Position numbers and translations under genes: made by a program
Shown here: piece by piece, positions 10,860-22,267 of the stretch
Position numbering within the stretch: position 1 is the stretch's first letter
Layout of the letters: the number at the start of each line of letters is the position of its first letter
Notes under the pieces: generated by a model
Seen by the model: only the letters and a program-made list of their open reading frames with translations
Database searches by the model: none
What the model was told of the DNA's origin: nothing
NCBI RefSeq assembly: GCF_036850765.1
Contig: NC_089492.1
Span: 106,225,022-106,289,021 of the forward strand
From: Saccopteryx bilineata
Lineage: Eukaryota; Chordata; Mammalia; Chiroptera; Emballonuridae
Direction: 5' to 3'
Length of the DNA stretch: 64,000 nucleotides

Positions 10860-12230
10860 TACCTGTTCCAAGCCTTCCTCTACTCAAGCTAAAGACTAGA
10901 AAAATTGTCCACGAGATATGAAGGTTAATTGTTGAACAAAAGTATAGATTAGTTAAATCTGTGTTCCAAGAATCAAAGGATTTTATTTCAACTTTTTAGA
11001 TTTACTACTAACTAAAAATCTTGACAAGTCACCAACCTTTTCAATGATTAGTTAGAGTTAAAAATACTTGTCTGACTTTCTGGTATTTTTGGAGCGTAGA
11101 TTCAAGAATATGTGCATCTGAGTATTGTGAAATGTTAATAAACACACAATGAGGGTGTTAATTATTATACACACACTCAAATGTCATTATTTAAAAGCAA
11201 CAAGCTTCATAATATTTAAAAGTCTTTAATCTTCTTATTTTGCATCATGGAAAAGGTCACTGCCTGAAGTACTGAATAAGTGCACACACAGCTGAGGAGA
11301 TATCTGCTGGGTCCTCACAGAGCCATGGTGGGAAAATGTGCAGTTTTTCTACAACTTACAAGACCTGTTGTTATTTGTTACTTTACCTCGTATCTTCATC
11401 CATTTAACCAAAAAGCATTAAACCTTTCAAAGCACATGTTTCTGAAAGCAAATGTTTGAGGTAAATTAAGACATCCTACCTGCCATCAAGATCTTCAGAT
11501 GTTGACAAGATGCCATGTCTACAAAAAACCAGAGGTCTAGGCAGGTGTGCCTTCCCAAACCACATGCAGCAGAGCACGGGTATGCTGCAGAATACGTTGA
11601 TGCTATAGGAGAAGCAACATTTTACTTGTACTCTCTCAGAGTGTTTTTGGCTGGGACTGAGAATTCAATTGACATAGAACAAATTAACAGAAGAAAAAAA
11701 ACACATTTAATATGTTTTACAATGCACATGAGCCCTTGGAAGGATAGAAAGGTCCAAAGAAATGGTAAAATCTAACTGTTTTTTATACTGGGTTGAACAG
11801 AGAGGCATTTGTGGAAAAGTAACTCAAATATATGGGGAGGATAAAAGAAGGTAATTATTTTAGTAAGGTCTGTTTATACAGAATTCTCTCAACTTCAACT
11901 TGCCATCCTTGTAAGAATGTTTCTTTCCTCCTGCAGGAGGGTATTTCAGGGTTTATCTCTTGCTTTTGGAATGGAAAAAAGGAGATTCAAAGCATCCTTG
12001 TTACACCTGATATTTTTTTAAGTGCCTTTACCTCAAAATAATCCTTATTCCAAAGTGACATATTTTAATGGTATTTCAGCACTATCAAATTTTGTCCTTT
12101 AAAATCAATATATTGTTACCCGTTTTGAAAGACAAATATAAGTAAAATACTTCTGTTTCAAGTTTGTGCCTAGAGCCCAAGTGTTTGCCTCCCCTCACAC
12201 ATAACACCTCAAATAAATGAGATACAGCCA
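10860..12230. other. Unique or very old repeat sequence, no gene recognised
   Basis: An 86-codon open frame at 11515-11775 has no recognisable domain. The stretch 11640-12100 has the feel of an ancient interspersed repeat, possibly an LTR, but I cannot name it. No promoter, splice or RNA signal stands out. Confidence 0.35.
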
Positions 12231-12234
12231 TCCT

Positions 12235-12572
12235 TGCCATATCACGGTTCATTTATCAAGGTCTCACTGTATTGTGTATTTTTAAATTGTATGATATATA
12301 TCTAATTTTGTATTGGGCATTTTTTGCTATACCGAGGGAACGTATTTTCTGAACACATAAGGTTGTCGAAAGTGTTTAAGAGCATAGGAAGTGTTTATAA
12401 GAGTGTGGGAAAGGTTAATGACAGTGTGGGAAAGGTTTATAAGAGTGTGAGGAGGGTTTATAAAGCCTTAAAATATATATAAATAATAAATATAAGGTCA
12501 CTACTTAGTGGATTTTCACCTTTTGCAGGGGTTTCTGGAACATACCCATGCAGTAGATAAGAGACCACTGTA
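12235..12572 (-). mobile_element. Tigger-like DNA transposon relic with internal short tandem repeat
   Basis: The right end, reverse-complemented, reads ACAGTGGTCTCTTATCTACT, a Tigger-class terminal repeat, followed by TA. The inner part 12371-12465 is a run of ~22-24-bp imperfect units with gtttataagagtgtgggaaa as the core. The left end is less clear. No transposase is present. Confidence 0.5.
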
Positions 12573-13255
12573 ATATAAATTATTCATAACAATAAACATA
12601 ATTTTTAGGGAGTTCACCATAAAAGAAAGGAGATTTTACTATATTTTTGGAAGATAGGAGAAAATATGGAGTCTGTTACCTGTTTAAATAAAAGGATAAA
12701 GGTGTAGTCCAGAATAGGTGAATCTATTTACCTGGCAGAATTCCAAAGCAGTCCTAAATTCCGAGGGAACCAGTGCCATTGACACTGAAAGGAAAAAAGG
12801 TGTTGACATACAGAGTGTGAGAGTAGGAATTCAATATCTGTATAAAGACCTACACCCTTTGCCTTTCATTCTCATACTTTCCTTCCCTGCCCCTCTCATC
12901 ATAGCCAATGGAGAACAAACAGCCTACACCAGTCAAAACCTATGAACTCATTACTCCATGCAGTTTGCTTGTTCCCTGGGATAAGAAGGCACACACAGTA
13001 AGTTTCATGACCTTGAATTATGTTTGAAACTCTTGGAAGAGGCAGCCATGAGGAGCTCAAAATCACGAAGGAAAAATCATGATATTGCAAAAACAGAAAC
13101 ATCTCCGATATGTTACTTCCTAAGACTGTGAGAGTATTTACAATGTTTTCATATACCTTCTTACTCAATTCTCCTGATATCTTTATTTTCTGGGAAAGAA
13201 ACTTGAGATTTAAAAAAAATGATAATAAGTGAGATATTAAAGGTCAAGTGATTGG
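12573..13255. other. Unique sequence, nothing recognised
   Basis: Open frames at 12718-12945 and 12899-13168 are short, lack domain signatures and have no supporting context. I see no gene. Confidence 0.35.
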
Positions 13256-13505
13256 TAAGCAGAGCACACTGTGCTGGAATCCATGCTTTACAAGCTACAC
13301 ACTTATCCTCAGCTCTGCCACTCACTACATACGCCTTTGTCCTTGGCAAGTCACTTCAACTCTTTCAGCCTCATTTCCTTAATAATTTTGTCACTTACCT
13401 CATGAAATTGTCAGAAGATTTAAATAAAATAATATGTGTGAACATTTAGAACAATATTTCATCCTTAGAAAGCTCTCAATAGGTTAGTCATATTAGCTGT
13501 CTTTT
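13256..13505 (+). repeat. MIR element
   Basis: The phrases cagctctgccactcactac, ggcaagtcacttcaactctt and cctcatttccttaataattt appear in MIR order, then acctcatgaaattgtcagaa and agaaagctctcaataggtta. Much of the family length is kept. Confidence 0.75.
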
Positions 13506-14780
13506 ATATGGTGTGCTTATAATCAAGCACTGGATTGTAGCCAACTCTAGCTTAGATTATGAATATATATTTTGTTACAAAATTATATAATGCTTTCTTA
13601 GATCTCTAAAAATATTTTCCCAAAATTTATCAAAATATATTCCAGAAAATTTGAATATTAAACTTCCGTGTGTACTAATTTGTGGGTGTGCATGTGTAGT
13701 TGTGTATACATATATACACATATATATCCAATTTTCTTAAATATAAACAGTGTAGGAATGTATGTAGGTATGTATGTTGTGTGTGTGTGTGTGTAAATTG
13801 GTCTTAAGCAAATTCGATGCATAAATCATACAGATATGTAGAAAATGTTGTTCAGGGATACACTTGCATCCTGGTCATTGAAGAAACAGCTCTTTAATAT
13901 ACTCTCTCAGTAGCTCTTCTTCAAGGAAGCTACAGGCTGAAAGTTATTGCAAAGCTTGCAAAGACAATGTGCATATGTTAAAGTAACAATATTACTATTT
14001 GGAGAAAAGTTTCAAGAATGCTTTATGTTCCCCAAACACACTTCTTCCTTTTTATCTTTTGCATGCAATTTAAAAATAACAAAGATACTTTTATTTCAAA
14101 ATAACCAATTTCATCCAAAGACAAACACTTTAAAGAATGTAAACTGCTTTTAGAATTGTACACCTGAAATGTATATAATTTTATTAACCAATGTCACCCC
14201 AGTAAATTCAATAAACATTTAAATAGATAAGAAAAAATGTAAACTGCTTAAATGTATAGCATATACAGAATTACCAGCCTCCACATGACAATACTGGAAA
14301 TTGTTTCCCTCTTGGACAAACCGTTTATAGTCTCAGAGGAAAGTCAATTATTGGAGCTGCTAGCAGTATTGCCGGAAGGACACAAAGGGAATGGTTGGGT
14401 CTCTGTTGGAATGGAGACATATTATTGGCCAAGAACCCAGATCTTGAGTAAGCACATTCTGTGTTCCCACAGCTGATTCTTAGTGCCACTTAAGAGCACC
14501 AGGCAGAGCCAAGAAGAGACCAGTGAAAAAGCCTTTGTTCTTTTTACCATTATGCTTTGATCCCAAACCCTATGCATTACTTGGATAAGGGATGCTGGGC
14601 TTCCTTTCATACCCTAAATTGCAGGTGTAAGAAAATCATGCCAAGGAAAGAAATTTGTTCCTCTTTAAACTTTATAAAGGAGCACACAGCCCTAGACTTT
14701 TTCTGACCAACGTAGCTTCTAGGCAGGACCAAACCCTGTCCTTCTTATCCTTTTTACTTTAGTAGAAGAGTAAGCCTAAA
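13506..14780. other. Unique sequence with a short L1 3' end and (GT)n tracts
   Basis: At 14152-14222 a short plus-strand L1 3' end is visible (gtacacctgaaatgtatata, then caatgtcaccccagtaaatt). TA/TG-rich tracts lie at 13700-13800. Nothing else is assignable. Confidence 0.4.
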
Positions 14781-14787
14781 AGACAGA

Positions 14788-15010
14788 CTGTAAGGCCGGT
14801 GACTGTGGTCATGCAGGTTCACATTGGATCCAGGTAGACGGTAGAGAAACTGTGAAGCTGGAAAATGGTGGGCCATTTATTAAATTCTTGCATTGGCAGA
14901 CGAGCAAGTTGTCAGGGAAAAGCGCTTCTCTCTCTCTGCGCTGACAAGCAAACAGGCTGGGGGGGGGGGGGAGCCACTTCTCCAGCAAACAGTGGCCCCT
15001 CCCAATGGTG
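14788..15010 (-). repeat. 3' LTR remnant of an endogenous retrovirus (antisense)
   Basis: It starts TGTAAGGCCGGTGACTGTGG on the plus strand and shares most of its length with 17328-17560, including gcaggttcacattgga, ggtagagaaactgtgaag and cccctcccaatggtggcag. The U3-side portion present in the other LTR is missing. A 12- to 13-base G run at about 14961 is internal. Confidence 0.65.
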
Positions 15011-17327
15011 GCAGTTTGTCCAACATTTCATTCCTTTATGGTTGCTCGCTTCACAATCTAGACAACAGATATCTTCTGCGATGATCTGGTACATTATGTA
15101 AAAAAACAGACTACAGCAACAACAAAGTTATACAATTACAATAATTACAAAGGTGCCCTTCACAATGTCTCCCTGAGCACTCTATCCAAGGGGCTAACTG
15201 GAGGCCCGTCTCTAGTCCTCAAGGGCCTGGATAGTTCACGGCTGTGTCCATGGAAACTGTAAAGTGTCCTTGGTGCATCTCTGCAGCAGTTTCCCAGTAC
15301 AAGAGGGCCTCCACCGGAGCTGCCGCCCCACCCATCAGGGTCTCTCATACTGTTCAAAAGCAGCATGTCCATCCAACAAGGGAGCCAGTGCCCTCCTCTA
15401 GTTGCAGCCCAAGAGTCCATGACACCGCTCAATGATCAGTCCACAATAGACAGCCCAGCTGTCAGTGTAAATCACCAAAGTAAAGGTCCACTACAGGCAA
15501 CTAGGCCTACAGCTCATTATTAATGGACCTCAGCACCTTTCCATAAGTGCTCTGTTCATTGCCACAAGCACCATCCAAACTCCTCAGCAAGCTTACAGGG
15601 CCTAGTGGGCTCAAACACATTCAAGGCCTGTGCCACCTTGATAGTGCTCTTATCTGTTGCTGCTGCCACTGCAAAAACCCCTTTTATCTTCTAGTTCCAA
15701 CACTTGCTGCACATTAGAACATGATAAATGGATTGTCAATTTTACATGGGGCCTCAGACCTCCCCACTCATTCCTTTTAGGCAGGTCTCTTGGTCTTCTC
15801 CCTATTTAAACAGGAACAATGGGTCTTAGGAAGGATCCTCCTCTCCCACAGCTGTCTTCAAAAAGTAATCCTGCAACCATGCAACCTGAACACCGGCCAT
15901 TTTTTTTAGCAGCTGCTGGTTCTGTCCACTTTTTCAGCAACTGGAACTTCTGTACTGATTCAAGCTGCTGCAAAAGCTCTAAAAGGACTTTATTAGGCCT
16001 GTCTTCCAATTTCTCCCTAACTGCCCCAGCTGCAATCAAATCTACCCACATCTGTGTTCAGGTAAGCTTTATAGGCCCATTTCTCTTGTTAGTCAGGGTG
16101 GGTAGCACGGGCGGCAGCCCTCACTGCTCTATGATCCCATGCTGCCTCCAGCTCCCCCAAATCTGCTACCATCTGAGTAACTGCATTGATGGGTTGCCCC
16201 CATAGGGGCTCAAGATAGCAACTAATGACCCAAAAAGGGCTGACAGGGCACTGCAGAAAATAAGGTCTCTCATTCCTGCCATAAACACTTCCTTATCTGG
16301 CCCATGGGACCTCAGGTTGAGAGCAGCATTCTTCATAACTAGTTCCCAAAGGGCCTTTACTAGCTCACTATAGCAATGCCACCTTTTCACTGCTCCTGGC
16401 AAGTCTCTGGCATTCTGCCAGACTGTACAAATGGCAGCCATTACCCATTCTGATAAGGTATGGTTTCCTGGCTTTTCATGGCAGTTCTGAAGATGCTGCC
16501 TTAAGGAGGAGTGGTAATGGCGACCAACTCTCCATCTCTGTTTCAGAGAGAATGATGCCATCTACCCCTATTTCCTACAACCACAGCAACCAGGTTACCA
16601 GGTGCTTGGTAGGTTTCTGCTTAAACTGTGCCCCCCAACTGCATCAGCTCTGCCTAGGTGTAAGGTCAGACCACAGAGTTTTCCAGCACCTGTTGAAAGG
16701 GTTGTGCCTGCCCATGAAGGACTCTTGGTTTTTTTACCTTCTGGGCAACTGCTGGCTGGGCTCTGAGTCTGCAGATGGCAGCTTCAACCCAAACCTTCTC
16801 CTCTTCAGAAGAGTCAGAAATGTATGCTCCCACTGGCCCAGATGCAGCTCTATCTTCAGTACCTGCTTCAGCTTCTGCAGCTGCTATCTCTCAGCCTGAA
16901 GCTGAGATTCAAGCTCTTGAACCTATAGTTGTTTCTCCACCAACTATTGCTGCTACTGTTCCACTCCCAGGGCAAACTGAAGCTTACAAATCTTTAACAC
17001 CTTCTCCAGAATCTGCTCCAGTTCCAGGCACCATTGGTGTTCAGGCTGTCTCACACTGCAGCTCTCAAACCCAGCTGGCCTCCTTCTCCAGCACTTGCTC
17101 CAGTTCAAAATGTTGTTGCCACTCACTCTGCAGCTCATCCTAAAGCTTTTAATACCAGGCAGCCCCTCTCACAGAGCTCTTGCTTTCTTCTTGCAGGGCT
17201 GTAAATAACATCAAGCCCATGGTCTCCAACAGAAGAGCCACCAGCAAAAGCCACTTCTCTATGCCATTCTTCAAGGGTGTTGGCAGCTTCATATCAATCT
17301 GATCCGAATCCTGCCTAGTATGCCAGA
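15011..17327 (-). pseudogene. Endogenous retrovirus internal region, decayed (gag-like and RNase H trace)
   Basis: The region lies between two homologous LTRs in the same orientation. On the minus strand, open pieces occur at 16561-16166 (131 codons) and 16051-15806 (81 codons). They read like a retroviral capsid-type helical protein, but this is tentative. Near 15470-15430 a short trace resembling the RNase H DSWAV motif appears. Everything between is stop-ridden, and most of pol plus all of env are absent, so the provirus has lost several kilobases. It is an ancient inactive copy. The class could not be settled by eye. Confidence 0.5.
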
Positions 17328-17674
17328 TGTAAGGCCAGTGGTTGTGGCCATGCAGGTTCACATTGGATTCAGGTAGATGGTAGAGAAACTGTGAAGCCAG
17401 AAAATGATGGGCCATTCTATTTGTTAGAGTCTCCCAACAGTGGATGAACAAGGAGTCAGGGAAAAGTGCTTCTCTATGGGCTGAAGCCACCAGGCCAGGT
17501 GCAGGGGGGATACCTTCTCTGGCAACCAATAGCAAAAATGGCCCCTCCCAATGGTGGCAGGCAATCTGCAATTTACAATCTGCCACCCTGAGGGCAAGCA
17601 CCTGTAGCCTTACATTGACTATACACATGCGATGCTGCCCTGGGCTCATGCACCAATCAAGCAAGCAAGCCTAA
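17328..17674 (-). repeat. 5' LTR of the endogenous retrovirus (antisense)
   Basis: It begins TGTAAGGCCAGTGG on the plus strand. An inverted end GTAGCCTTACA lies at 17605-17615, and the homology unit may extend to about 17674. It matches the LTR at 14788. On the minus strand a TGG-initiated stretch follows the LTR edge within 2 bp, as a primer-binding site would, but the tRNA was not identified. Confidence 0.6.
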
Positions 17675-17689
17675 CACACTTGTTGGCCC

Positions 17690-19704
17690 AACAACGCTCT
17701 ACCCCCCAAAAATATAGAGATTGCACTGTTTTGCCTAACAATGTCTTTAAACTTCAGCTTTCTTACACTTAATCTCAATACCTCCCTTTTTGGATTTCAG
17801 AGGGCAGAACAGGCTGCAGAAACCAACATGAACAGGTTTATTCTGAATAAGACAAGATTTAAAAGTGATTTCTCTTTTTGAGTATCAGCTGCTCCACAAG
17901 TCTGCTATATGGACCCATACATTAGTTTAGGTTGGTGAGATTTTTAGATACAGTTATATGACCAAAATGTGATCTGGTTTCTGAACCCCTTCATCTCTCA
18001 AAGATTGAATGTGTCTCTCAATTCTTTTAATTTCCCTTTATCAAATGCTATCATTTTAAGCTCCTGCAAAATTGCACTATCTTTTTAAAATTTTTACTGA
18101 GGTATAACTGATAAAACATTAATTTCAAGTAAACAGATGGATTCAATATTTACATTTATTGAAAAATGACCACCAAAGAAAGTCTAGTTAACATCCACTA
18201 ATTATACTCTTTATTAAAAGAATTCTTATATATCTTAATAACCTGTAAAATAAAAGAGATTTCTCTGCAACAAATGAGAAGCAACACATATATTGTTTGC
18301 CTAAATATGGTGGGTCAGAAAATGGTCTTTTTGTGTATTTTTTTTTCTTTAGCCTTTATCCTTAACATCAAATATTACTCATAATTACTGTTCAATATTG
18401 TTCTCTTCTTATCTGCTTTAAAGGCACATAGTAAGTAGCTTCTATATAAAGTAGCTCAGTTATAGTCATCTGCAATTAGAGTATTTAGATCTATTTACTT
18501 TAATTTCAGATGATAAAGTATCAGAGAAAATGTTTTCTTGACCACTGGAAAGCACAGAGGTAGAATTAGCTACTTGTCCTTATTTTCTGAGGATGTTAGA
18601 GGAAGTTTATTACCTGAGTTACACAGAAGGATTATGATCAGGGGGCTTGTTTGTGAACCATGTTGAGCATCTTGATAATCTGTTGGTTCCTTTTAATTTT
18701 AGTGCAATATTTTTAAGAATTATTAGGTGCAGTTATATATAACTTTGGTTATTAAACCAATAAAACATTTTCATCATATTCAAATATGTACAATCACAAA
18801 TTTAGACACATAGTGAGCCCAGAAGTATATTCTCTGTTGTGGAAATAGTGTAAAATTGGATTGGAAAGCATAAATGCTTTAATGCTCTTACTCACCTGTC
18901 AAATCAACAATCAAATCAACAAACATTTCTCAGGTGCTCGCTGTGTCCTACGTACTGTCCACGAGCTCTGTTTTATGCAGCCACATAATTTTTGCATTGA
19001 ATCTTGCACATTGTCTTTATAGGTTTGATGGACAATACATGCATTGAAACCTGGCTAATTTAGGCTCTCATATTCATTTTGAATTGAAATCTAAGCTAAA
19101 TGACATCTACTATACATTATAAAAAATATATTTCAGTGGTTTAGAATGTTCTAGCACTATAAAAAACACTATTTTATAGTTAAAGGGCTGGTTAAATGAG
19201 TCTTTTATTTAACAACTATTTACTTAAATGTTGGGCATTGTGGTTGGCACCATGTATATAGCACAAAGTCCTGACCTAATGAAAAACTAAAAGTTTCTTC
19301 TAGCCAATCACAAGAGCTAGTGAGCAAAAAGTTTCCAATTCATAATGGTCTTTTTGTGCAATTGTTCTTAACAACACCAGCAATAAAATTATTCTTAAAG
19401 TGAAACAACTGACCAATACTCTAATTAGTCTCAGGGGAGAAATTTTGTGTTAATAGAAACTCTGAAATTTGACAGATAATAGTCTGCAATCTCTCTTTTA
19501 CACATTGAGAAGCTAATGTGCAAAAAGATGAAATGGCTGACCCCCTCAGTCATTGCTATATAAATAAAGTTTATCTCTTCCTAGTTAGGATGATTTCACA
19601 AGCAGATTTTCAATACAGTCAGTGGTTTTAAAATTTACTGACTCTGAACCACACTAAAAAATTGTATGTTTCAATAAGGTACATACATGTGCACATTATT
19701 GAAT
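17690..19704. other. Unique AT-rich sequence with small L1/MIR traces
   Basis: At 18085-18180 an antisense L1 3' UTR phrase is visible (gaggtataactgataaaaca). At 18900-19000 and 19200-19270 weak MIR/L2-like phrases occur. No gene is recognised. Confidence 0.4.
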
Positions 19705-19719
19705 AAAAATTCATGAATA
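19705..19719. repeat. Target-site duplication of L1 copy A, left
   Basis: AAAAATTCATGAATA is repeated at 27668-27682 right after the poly(A) tail. It starts with an A-run, as expected for L1 endonuclease cleavage at TTTT/A. Confidence 0.9.
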
Positions 19720-19724
19720 GAGGA

Positions 19725-19732
19725 TGACATCA
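19725..19732 (+). promoter_or_regulatory. CRE-like site at the L1 copy A 5' end, CpG lost
   Basis: It reads TGACATCA where copy B reads TGACGTCA at 43524-43531. The difference is a CpG decay. A palindromic CREB/ATF site at the very start of an L1 would be a plausible promoter element; function is inferred. Confidence 0.45.
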
Positions 19733-19874
19733 GAGTAATGGCGGGGTAGGAAGTGATACCGATAAATCTCCCCCAAAACTCAACAAGATCTTCAACCAGA
19801 AACAAAAAAACCTATACTTGGAGCTTCCAGATGCTTCGCAATACACCCAAAGATATGATTGAGTGAAAAATTGG

Positions 19875-20216
19875 CTAAATATATAACCAAACCCCGAAGG
19901 AAATAGGGAGTAAGAAATGCTCCTCCTTCCTCACTAACCTAAACAGGGCGGCTTTCTCTGGTAACTGTGAATATAGAAACTGAGGCGGGCAAAGGGGGTA
20001 AATAGATCTAGGCCGCCACAGCACAAACGGCGGAACCAGGCTGTGGCATAGAGATCCAAGCCGAGGAAAATTTGATCCTGTGGCAACCCGGGCAATACAA
20101 GCTAACACTCGTGCCAAACCCAAAGAAAGAAAGAAAAGCAGAGCGGCCATTTTACCCGGTCTCCTGGTCGGTGCGCAGTTAGTGGGCGAGAATTTCTTCC
20201 TGGGAAAGCCACGCAT
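19875..20216 (-). other. Antisense ORF in the L1 copy A 5'UTR (113 codons), ORF0-like position
   Basis: The frame runs antisense to L1 near its 5' end and begins MRGFPRKKFSPTNCAPT. A hydrophobic stretch (LFFLSLGLARVLACIA) follows an arginine-rich start. The homologous frame in copy B (43674-44030) is also open. Over the shared ~107 codons the only indel between the copies is one codon, near 20015. Primate L1 has an antisense ORF0 in the same general place. Homology with ORF0 is not claimed; only position and openness are seen. Confidence 0.4.
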
Positions 20217-20242
20217 GGGAGGGAGTGAGAACTAATTCCAAC

Positions 20243-20726
20243 GGTGGAGATTTTCCGTGCTGGAGGGTGTTTCACTCAGAGGGAACCGCGGCCGGCCTCA
20301 TATCCTGGTTTGCGCACGCAGAAAAGGAGTGAGCGATTCCTCCGAGTGCCTCGGCAGTGCGCGCCCGTGTTATCGCACAGAGGGGCAGAGTCAGGGGCCT
20401 TTGTGTGGGCCAAAGCGGAATCTCGAGCCGCCCCAGCGCCTTGCAAAAGCCGCGCACGGGGACGGAGCGAGACTCAATTCCAATGGTGGAGATTTTCCGT
20501 GCTGGAGGGTGTTTCACTCAGAGGGAACCGCAGCCGGCCTCATATCCTGGTTTGCGCGCGCAGATAAGGAGTGAGCGATTCCTCCGAGTGCCTCGGCAGT
20601 GCGCGCCCGTGTTATCGCACAGAGGGGCAGAGTCAGGGGCCTTTGTGTGGGCCAAAGCGGAATCTCGAGCCGCCCCAGCGCCTTGCAAAAGCCGCGCACG
20701 GGGACAGAGTGAGACTCAATTCCAAA
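20243..20726 (+). repeat. Two tandem 242-bp 5'UTR units in L1 copy A
   Basis: The units 20243-20484 and 20485-20726 are nearly identical, starting ggtggagattttccgtgctg. Copy B has only one (44138-44378). A third, diverged unit follows at 20727. A preceding diverged unit seen in copy B at about 43990-44127 is deleted here between ttcttcct and gggaaa. Confidence 0.9.
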
Positions 20727-20850
20727 GCTACAACTTTTCCCTGCGGTTGGGGGTTTCACTCAGAGCGTGAGACTGCTGGCCGGATATCCTGGTCGCAGAC
20801 AGTGAGTGAGAGTTTCCTCCAAGCGCCCCAGAAGTGGGCGCCCGCTTGTG

Positions 20851-21156
20851 TTACCAGAAAGAGTGGCAGAGCCAGAGGTCTTTGAGTGGGCAGAAAGCCC
20901 GCCTGATTATGCTAGCAGCTCTGACTGACTGAGCCTTACCCAGAGCCCTGTGCTGAGTGGAAATAGAGTAGGGAGTTGCCAGCTCTTTGAGCCTCTTACT
21001 ATCCAGGCAGAGGCAGCAGCAACCCCATACCTGGACTATCAGCCTACTAATTGAGGAAGGAAAGACTAGGAGAAAGGCTCCAGGAACACGGACTCTCTCA
21101 CTGTCGGAGCCTATAAATGCTATTGAGCTTCGACTGCCAACGAGACTAAAGCACAA
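20851..21156 (-). other. Second antisense ORF in the L1 copy A 5'UTR (101 codons)
   Basis: It begins MCFSLVGSRSS and is open at the same length in copy B (44503-44808), with only substitutions between them. No domain is recognised. It may simply reflect shared ancestry of two young copies. Confidence 0.3.
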
Positions 21157-21299
21157 TACATGACATTGCCATAGAGACTTATCAACTGCAAACCTCTACC
21201 TGAGAGTGCCAAAGGGGCAGAACCCGGGGTACAGAGTCACCGACCAGGAAGAGGGAGAGAAAAGAAAAAGCAAGAAGATAACCTCTCAAAATCAAGAAT

Positions 21300-22267
21300 A
21301 ATCTGCAGACTTTATAACCTATCCCATTTTATTATATTTGTTCATTTGTTTCTCTTATCTTCATTCTTGATACTTTTTTTTCCTCCTCCAATTTGGCCGA
21401 TTAACTCTCTACCGGTCTTACTCTCTCCTCTCCTTGAACTACACTACCCATAAGTGTTACATCTCCCATTATCTTTTCTCTTCTCTTCCTTTCTCTCTAT
21501 GAGGGTTGCACTCCAAAACCCTTAACTCTCTCTCTCTCTCTCTCCTTTCTTTTTTCTTCTTTTAGTGGTTACCTCTTTTTTTCTCTTTCTTTCTTTTCTC
21601 CCTCTATATTAGTTTCTTCCTTTCTCCTTTACATCTCCTCTCATTCAAACCTCAATAACAAACAAATTATCTTATCTGGGACTCAAACCTATGTTTGTGG
21701 CATTTTGGGGGGTTTTTACTTCACCTTTTTAACTCACTAGCAGTGCTCTCATCCCTGGCTCTCCATATTATCTAGTTCTTGTTCCACTAAATACAATAGT
21801 AATTTTTTAATTTGTCCCCCCATTTTTCCATTTTCCTCTTATTCCTCTCATCATAACTCTTAGACAACCAACACCTAAAAGCAAATCATTTCATTCTTGA
21901 CCCAAATTTTTTCCTTATTTGCTTTTTGTGGGTCCATACGCTCTTTTTTTTTCTTTCCTTTTTTTTTTTTTTTTACCCCTTTATTACTTTTCCCCAATTC
22001 AGGCCCTCCATCACAGGCATTGTTTGTTATAATTCACAGTCCACCACAAGATTTTCTCAAAAAAGAGGGGAGAGGAGAGGAGAGGAAAAAAGGAGGGGGG
22101 AATAATTTCTTTTTTTTTAATTTTTATTTTATTTTTCTTTATTTCATTATTAATTTTTTTTAAAAAAAAAACAACTCTTATCTATTTTTTATTTTTTTTA
22201 TTGTTATTTTTTTAACTTTTTATTCTTTATTAAATCTCATTAATACTATCAACAAAACCACCCTCAG
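21300..22267 (+). other. Pyrimidine-rich 3' part of the L1 5'UTR
   Basis: About 970 bp of C/T-rich sequence with T-runs separates the GC-rich repeat units from ORF1. It is also present in copy B. Short runs such as (CT)n at 21527-21543 lie inside. Confidence 0.8.

Noticed and set aside
11515..11775. 86-codon open frame as a possible host gene
   Set aside because: No domain, no splice context, low complexity at its end and embedding in what looks like an ancient repeat.
20357..20770. 137-codon plus-strand open frame in L1 copy A 5'UTR
   Set aside because: It runs through two tandem 242-bp units. Since 242 is not a multiple of three, the same DNA is read in two frames. Copy B lacks the equivalent, so it is a by-product of the duplication.
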